Source: Halogranum gelatinilyticum
GTDB lineage: Archaea; Halobacteriota; Halobacteria; Halobacteriales; Haloferacaceae
Assembly (NCBI RefSeq): GCF_900103715.1
Contig: NZ_FNHL01000008.1
Coordinates: 38,507-102,506, forward strand
DNA length: 64,000 nucleotides
Direction of reading: 5' to 3'
The translations under genes and the position numbers were made by a program. The notes below the pieces were generated by a model, which had not been told where the DNA came from, did no database searches, and saw nothing but the letters and a program-made list of their open reading frames with translations. Below are positions 61,100 through 64,000 of the stretch, piece after piece (within the stretch, counting starts at the first letter, position 1; the number at the start of each line of letters is the position of its first letter).

Positions 61100-62140
61100 A
61101 TGCTAGCAGCACGCTTGCACGAGTACACCGAGGAGATGGGCGAGGCACTCAGCATCGACGAGGTCGACAACCCGCAGATTACGCGGTCGGACGGCGTCGT
61201 CGTCGAGGTCGAAGGCGCGGGCTGGTGCCAGACGGACAACCACATCATCGAGGGGATGTGGACGGATTACGTCGAGCAGCAGCTGCCACTGACACTCGGC
61301 CACGAGAACGCCGGGACCGTCGTCGAGACGGGCGACGAGGTCACGCTCGTCGAGGAGGGTGACAAGGTCATCTGCCATCCGGTGATGACCTGTGGGAAAT
61401 GTCGGCCGTGCCGACTGGGCGAGGATATGCACTGTGAGAACCTCGACTTCCCCGGATTGACGACCGACGGCGGGTTCGCCGAAGAACTCCTGACTGCCGA
61501 GCGTTCGGTCATCAAGCTCCCCGACGGCGTCGATACGACCGACATCGCGCCACACGCCGACGCCGGCATCACGGCTTACCACGCCGTAAAGAAGGCGACG
61601 CGACAGCTCAACCCCGGCGACCATGCCGTCGTCATCGGTGTCGGCGGCCTCGGCCACATCGGACTTCAGTGTCTGGACGCGACGAGCGCCGTGACCATCA
61701 CCGCTATCGACCCGAAAGCGGCTGCCCGCGATCTCGCGGAAGAACTCGGCGCGCACCACACCGTCGACCCCTCCGCGGAGGACGTCGCGTCGGTCATCGA
61801 CGACATCACCGACGGGACGGGCGCACAGCAAGTCGTCGACTTCGTCGGCCGCGACGAGACGACGGCACTCGCACCCGACATCGTCGCCGGTGGGGGCGAC
61901 CATCACATCGTCGGCTACGGCGGTCACATCCACGAACCCGCCCAGTCGCTGGTCGACGGCGAGTTCTCCTACAAGGGGACGCTCGTGGGACGCTACGCCG
62001 AGTTACAGGAACTCGTCGCGCTCGTCGACCGCGGCGACGTCGACCTGCGGACGACCCGCTACGGTCTCGACGACATCAACACCGTCGCCGAGAAGCTCGA
62101 ACACGGCGAGATCGAAGGCCGCGCGGTCATCACTCCCTGA
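61100..62140 (+). CDS. Zn-dependent alcohol dehydrogenase
   Basis: 346 residues of the medium-chain dehydrogenase family. Catalytic zinc ligands fit the cysteine in GAGWCQTDNH and the GHENAG motif (His/Glu), structural zinc the four cysteines in CGKCRPCRLGEDMHC. Cofactor fold: VIGVGGLGHIGLQCL, and an acidic residue at the end of beta2 (AIDPKAA) suggests NAD+. It would oxidise a small alcohol to aldehyde or ketone. The amidohydrolase-MIP18-ADH order matches accessory genes of bacterial propane monooxygenase loci. Confidence 0.9.
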   Translation: MLAARLHEYTEEMGEALSIDEVDNPQITRSDGVVVEVEGAGWCQTDNHIIEGMWTDYVEQQLPLTLGHENAGTVVETGDEVTLVEEGDKVICHPVMTCGKCRPCRLGEDMHCENLDFPGLTTDGGFAEELLTAERSVIKLPDGVDTTDIAPHADAGITAYHAVKKATRQLNPGDHAVVIGVGGLGHIGLQCLDATSAVTITAIDPKAAARDLAEELGAHHTVDPSAEDVASVIDDITDGTGAQQVVDFVGRDETTALAPDIVAGGGDHHIVGYGGHIHEPAQSLVDGEFSYKGTLVGRYAELQELVALVDRGDVDLRTTRYGLDDINTVAEKLEHGEIEGRAVITP

Positions 62141-62485
62141 CCGGCCGGTCCGAATCAGTATTTATTGTATATTTGAGCAAGAAATCCACCACACAGCCAA
62201 CGAAGTCGGTGATCGTAAGTACGCCATATATTCACACAATAAGTACATAGTATATGTCTCGAATCGAAGAACGCTCAAATAGTTCGCTTCAAAAGGAATC
62301 TAACCGCTATTACTGGATGGAGTTCAGATCGAATAGCTGCTACACGACCGAACGACAGAGTGGCCGGTGTCCTAATTGAGTCCAATTACTTCCAAATTTG
62401 TGTGCGGTGGTAACCGATGGTCGACAGCGGGCGGGCAGCCACAGTCACGATACGTATTTGCACTCGCGCCGAGTCCACTCGCTCG
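62141..62485. other. AT-rich gene-free gap of about 345 bp
   Basis: Composition is far more AT-rich than the flanks. A 9-bp exact inverted repeat TATTTGAGC (62170-62178) and GCTCAAATA (62273-62281) brackets about 94 bp that contain ATATATTCACAC and AGTATATG stretches. I see no gene. It may be an excision scar or a leftover insertion. Confidence 0.45.
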
Positions 62486-63166
62486 ATGACCTTCTCCATC
62501 GCCGCGCGTGACCCCGAAGCGGACGAGTTCGGTGTCGCCGTCACGACGGGTATCGTCGCCGTCGGGGCGGTCTGTCCGTACGTCAGTGCCGACGCTGCCG
62601 TGCTCACCCAGTCGTTCACGAAGACCGAACACGGGGCGGACGCCCTCCGCCGAATCGCCGAGGGCGACGCCGTCGACGACGCCTGCACCGCACTCCTCAA
62701 CGCGGACGAGCACGCGAGCTACCGGCAGGTCCACGGCGTCGACAGCGAGCGCGCGTTCACGTTCACCGGCGACGACTGCGTCGAGTGGGCTGGCTCGCGA
62801 ACGGGCGAGAACTACACAGTCGCCGGAAACATGCTCGTCGGCGAGTCGGTCGTCGAGCGCGTCGCCGACGCCTTCGAGGCGGCCGAGGGTAGGCTCTCAG
62901 AGCGGCTGGTAGCGGCACTGGAGGCCGGGCAGGCCGCCGGTGGCGACAAGCGCGGGAAGGTGAGCGCGGCACTGCTCGTCCACGCGCCCGAGCCGAAACT
63001 CTTCCACAACCTCCGGGTCGACTACGCCGAGGAGCCGGTCGACCGGCTCCGGACGACGTACGAGAAGGCCGTCGAGGCACAGGCGTCACTCGTCGAGTCG
63101 ACGGACGAGCAGTTGGGTTCGGGTGCGTATCCCGAAGAAATCCTGGCGTTCGGCCACAAGCACTGA
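62486..63166 (+). CDS. DUF1028 family protein (Ntn-hydrolase-like fold)
   Basis: 226 residues from MTFSIAARDPEADEFGVAVTTGIVAVGAVCPYV. The opening MTFSI(A)ARDPxxxxxGVAV and the stretch SFTKTEHGADALRRIAEGD, then GNMLVG and a Gly-rich GGDKRGKVSAALLV are the DUF1028 hallmarks. The family is thought to have an Ntn-hydrolase fold and is often found near amidohydrolases and peptidases; its reaction is unproven. Followed closely by the tnpB element. Confidence 0.85.
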   Translation: MTFSIAARDPEADEFGVAVTTGIVAVGAVCPYVSADAAVLTQSFTKTEHGADALRRIAEGDAVDDACTALLNADEHASYRQVHGVDSERAFTFTGDDCVEWAGSRTGENYTVAGNMLVGESVVERVADAFEAAEGRLSERLVAALEAGQAAGGDKRGKVSAALLVHAPEPKLFHNLRVDYAEEPVDRLRTTYEKAVEAQASLVESTDEQLGSGAYPEEILAFGHKH

Positions 63167-63185
63167 CTGCGGTGGTTCGCCGGTG

Positions 63186-64000
63186 TCAGTAACCCACGAC
63201 TGAAGTCGTGGGCTTGTCAGTGGACTCCCCTTCTGACTCCGTAATGGAGTAGGTGTGGAAATCACCATTCAGGTTCAGCGTCCCTGACGCGAGCGCACAC
63301 TGACAGGGTGCGCCTCCACTCGGAGACTTCTGCCCCGAGCGGAGTTTCTTGAGAAGTTTGCGAGCGATGTTCTTACTCGCGTTGTAGTCCGCGTTCAGTT
63401 CGTACTCGCACTTCTGACACACGAACTGGTGTTTCGACCGCCGATTCGACTCATGCGTAAACCCACATGACGAACACCGCTGAGACGTGTACGCAGGACT
63501 CACCTGCTCAACAGAGACGCCGAACATTTCGGCTTTATAGTCGACGTACTGGTAGAGCCGTCGGAACGCCCACGCATGGAATCGCTTTGCACCAACCATC
63601 CGCTCACGAATATCGGTAAGATTCTCGAACGCGATATGCGTACACCCGTGGTCGCAGGCTTCTTCGAGAATCTGGTTCGAGACACGGTGGATTTCGTCCT
63701 GCATCCAGCGGTGTTCGCGGTCTTTCATCGACTGAATCGACAGGTGTGCCGACCGAGTGCCTATCTGTTGCATCGACCCGCGAGTCTTCTCAAACTCTCG
63801 GCGTCGGTGGTTCATCTCGTCGGCGTTCCCGAAGAACGCGCCTGTGGAAGTCACGGCGAGCGAGCCGTCCACGTTCAGGTCAACACCAAGGACTGTTCTG
63901 TGCTTGGCGTCGGGAGAATCAGTTGTGGACTGTTCTTGCTCGTCTGTGGTTCGGCGCATCCGTGCGTGGAGGTAGAACGACTCCGTTTGGCGGTCGTACT
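63186..64000 (-). CDS. tnpB: TnpB (IS200/IS605 family accessory nuclease), N-terminus beyond window
   Basis: At least 271 residues are visible; the gene continues past the window edge (upstream codons read YDRQTESFYLHAR). RuvC-type catalytic residues are present: Asp in LGVDLNVDGSLAV, Glu in IAFENLTDI and Asp in NADYNASKNIAR. The zinc finger is CSSC...CQKC. TnpB is an RNA-guided DNA nuclease that aids persistence of the transposon. The last codons (TTSVVGY) lie in the right-end palindrome of the element. No tnpA is visible, so this may be a tnpB-only (IS1341-type) element. Confidence 0.93.
   Translation of the reverse strand, partial: YDRQTESFYLHARMRRTTDEQEQSTTDSPDAKHRTVLGVDLNVDGSLAVTSTGAFFGNADEMNHRRREFEKTRGSMQQIGTRSAHLSIQSMKDREHRWMQDEIHRVSNQILEEACDHGCTHIAFENLTDIRERMVGAKRFHAWAFRRLYQYVDYKAEMFGVSVEQVSPAYTSQRCSSCGFTHESNRRSKHQFVCQKCEYELNADYNASKNIARKLLKKLRSGQKSPSGGAPCQCALASGTLNLNGDFHTYSITESEGESTDKPTTSVVGY
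63193..63212. mobile_element. Right-end palindrome of the tnpB element
   Basis: CCCACGAC-tgaa-GTCGTGGG is a perfect 8-bp stem with a 4-base loop, lying inside the 3' end of tnpB. IS200/IS605 right ends have such subterminal hairpins, and the guide (omega) RNA of TnpB is transcribed through this end. The element boundary should lie a few bases to the left, near the TCAGTAA at 63186-63192. Confidence 0.7.

Noticed and set aside
1..64000. tRNA, rRNA or replication-origin signals
   Set aside because: No cloverleaf-like segment, rRNA core or orc/cdc6 gene with origin repeats was seen on reading both strands; short tRNAs could still be missed by eye.

Overview
The window is a haloarchaeal chromosome or megaplasmid segment (class Halobacteria). 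The evidence is high GC, strongly acidic proteins, Tat signals followed by lipoboxes on the binding proteins, archaeal TATA boxes about 27-32 bp before start codons with almost no 5' leader, and a haloarchaeal IS200/IS605-type tnpB at the right edge. I see no rRNA, tRNA, CRISPR array or replication origin. Gene density is high and most of the content is catabolic.

Left half (about 1-33.5 kb): a glucuronoxylan utilisation region. A Tat-exported GH10 protein (6.0-8.1 kb) faces outward. An oligosaccharide ABC transporter of the dipeptide/oligopeptide family (11.3-17.4 kb, with a fused double ATPase) has a second, orphan copy of its binding protein (26.9-28.7 kb). Cytoplasmic trimming would use a NodB-type deacetylase, an SGNH esterase and a GH67 alpha-glucuronidase. 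Xylose would enter the oxidative (Weimberg/Dahms-like) route known from Haloferax volcanii: xylose dehydrogenase (17.9-19.0 kb), xylonate dehydratase (0.3-1.5 kb), an FAH-family dehydratase (only its N-terminus is in the window, 1-121) and 2-oxoglutarate semialdehyde dehydrogenase (19.1-20.6 kb). Glucuronate would pass through uronate isomerase, an SDR that fits mannonate oxidoreductase, and mannonate dehydratase (21.3-24.5 kb). No beta-xylosidase, xylonolactonase, KDG kinase or KDG aldolase is present here. A lipoprotein pair (DUF7405-like plus CRTAC1-like), a HEAT-repeat protein, UspA, a MATE transporter and an isomerase/Gfo-Idh pair fill the gaps.

Middle (33.9-46 kb): an AEC transporter, a TatD-like hydrolase, an alpha/beta hydrolase and a PcpA/MhqO-like ring-cleaving dioxygenase. 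These are followed by a BKACE (DUF849) enzyme, UspA, an MFS carrier, thiolase plus DUF35, a gamma-carbonic-anhydrase-like hexapeptide protein and an AMP-forming acyl-CoA synthetase. A short relic of a HemAT-like globin sensor lies at 38.2-38.5 kb.

Right half (46-64 kb): an amidohydrolase + MIP18/DUF59 pair occurs twice. The second copy is followed by a Zn-alcohol dehydrogenase, which matches the accessory-gene order of bacterial propane monooxygenase (prm/mim) clusters, but no diiron monooxygenase is present. Around these lie SDRs, an aldehyde:ferredoxin oxidoreductase, a ribose-type ABC transporter, a second BKACE almost identical at its 3' end to the first, two IclR regulators and a DUF1028 protein. 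All three IclR genes of the window carry a 17-bp NTTC-N9-GAAN palindrome directly upstream of their TATA box. The most unusual items are the orphan monooxygenase-accessory modules, a GH10 protein whose acid/base glutamate is histidine, and the shared IclR operator geometry.
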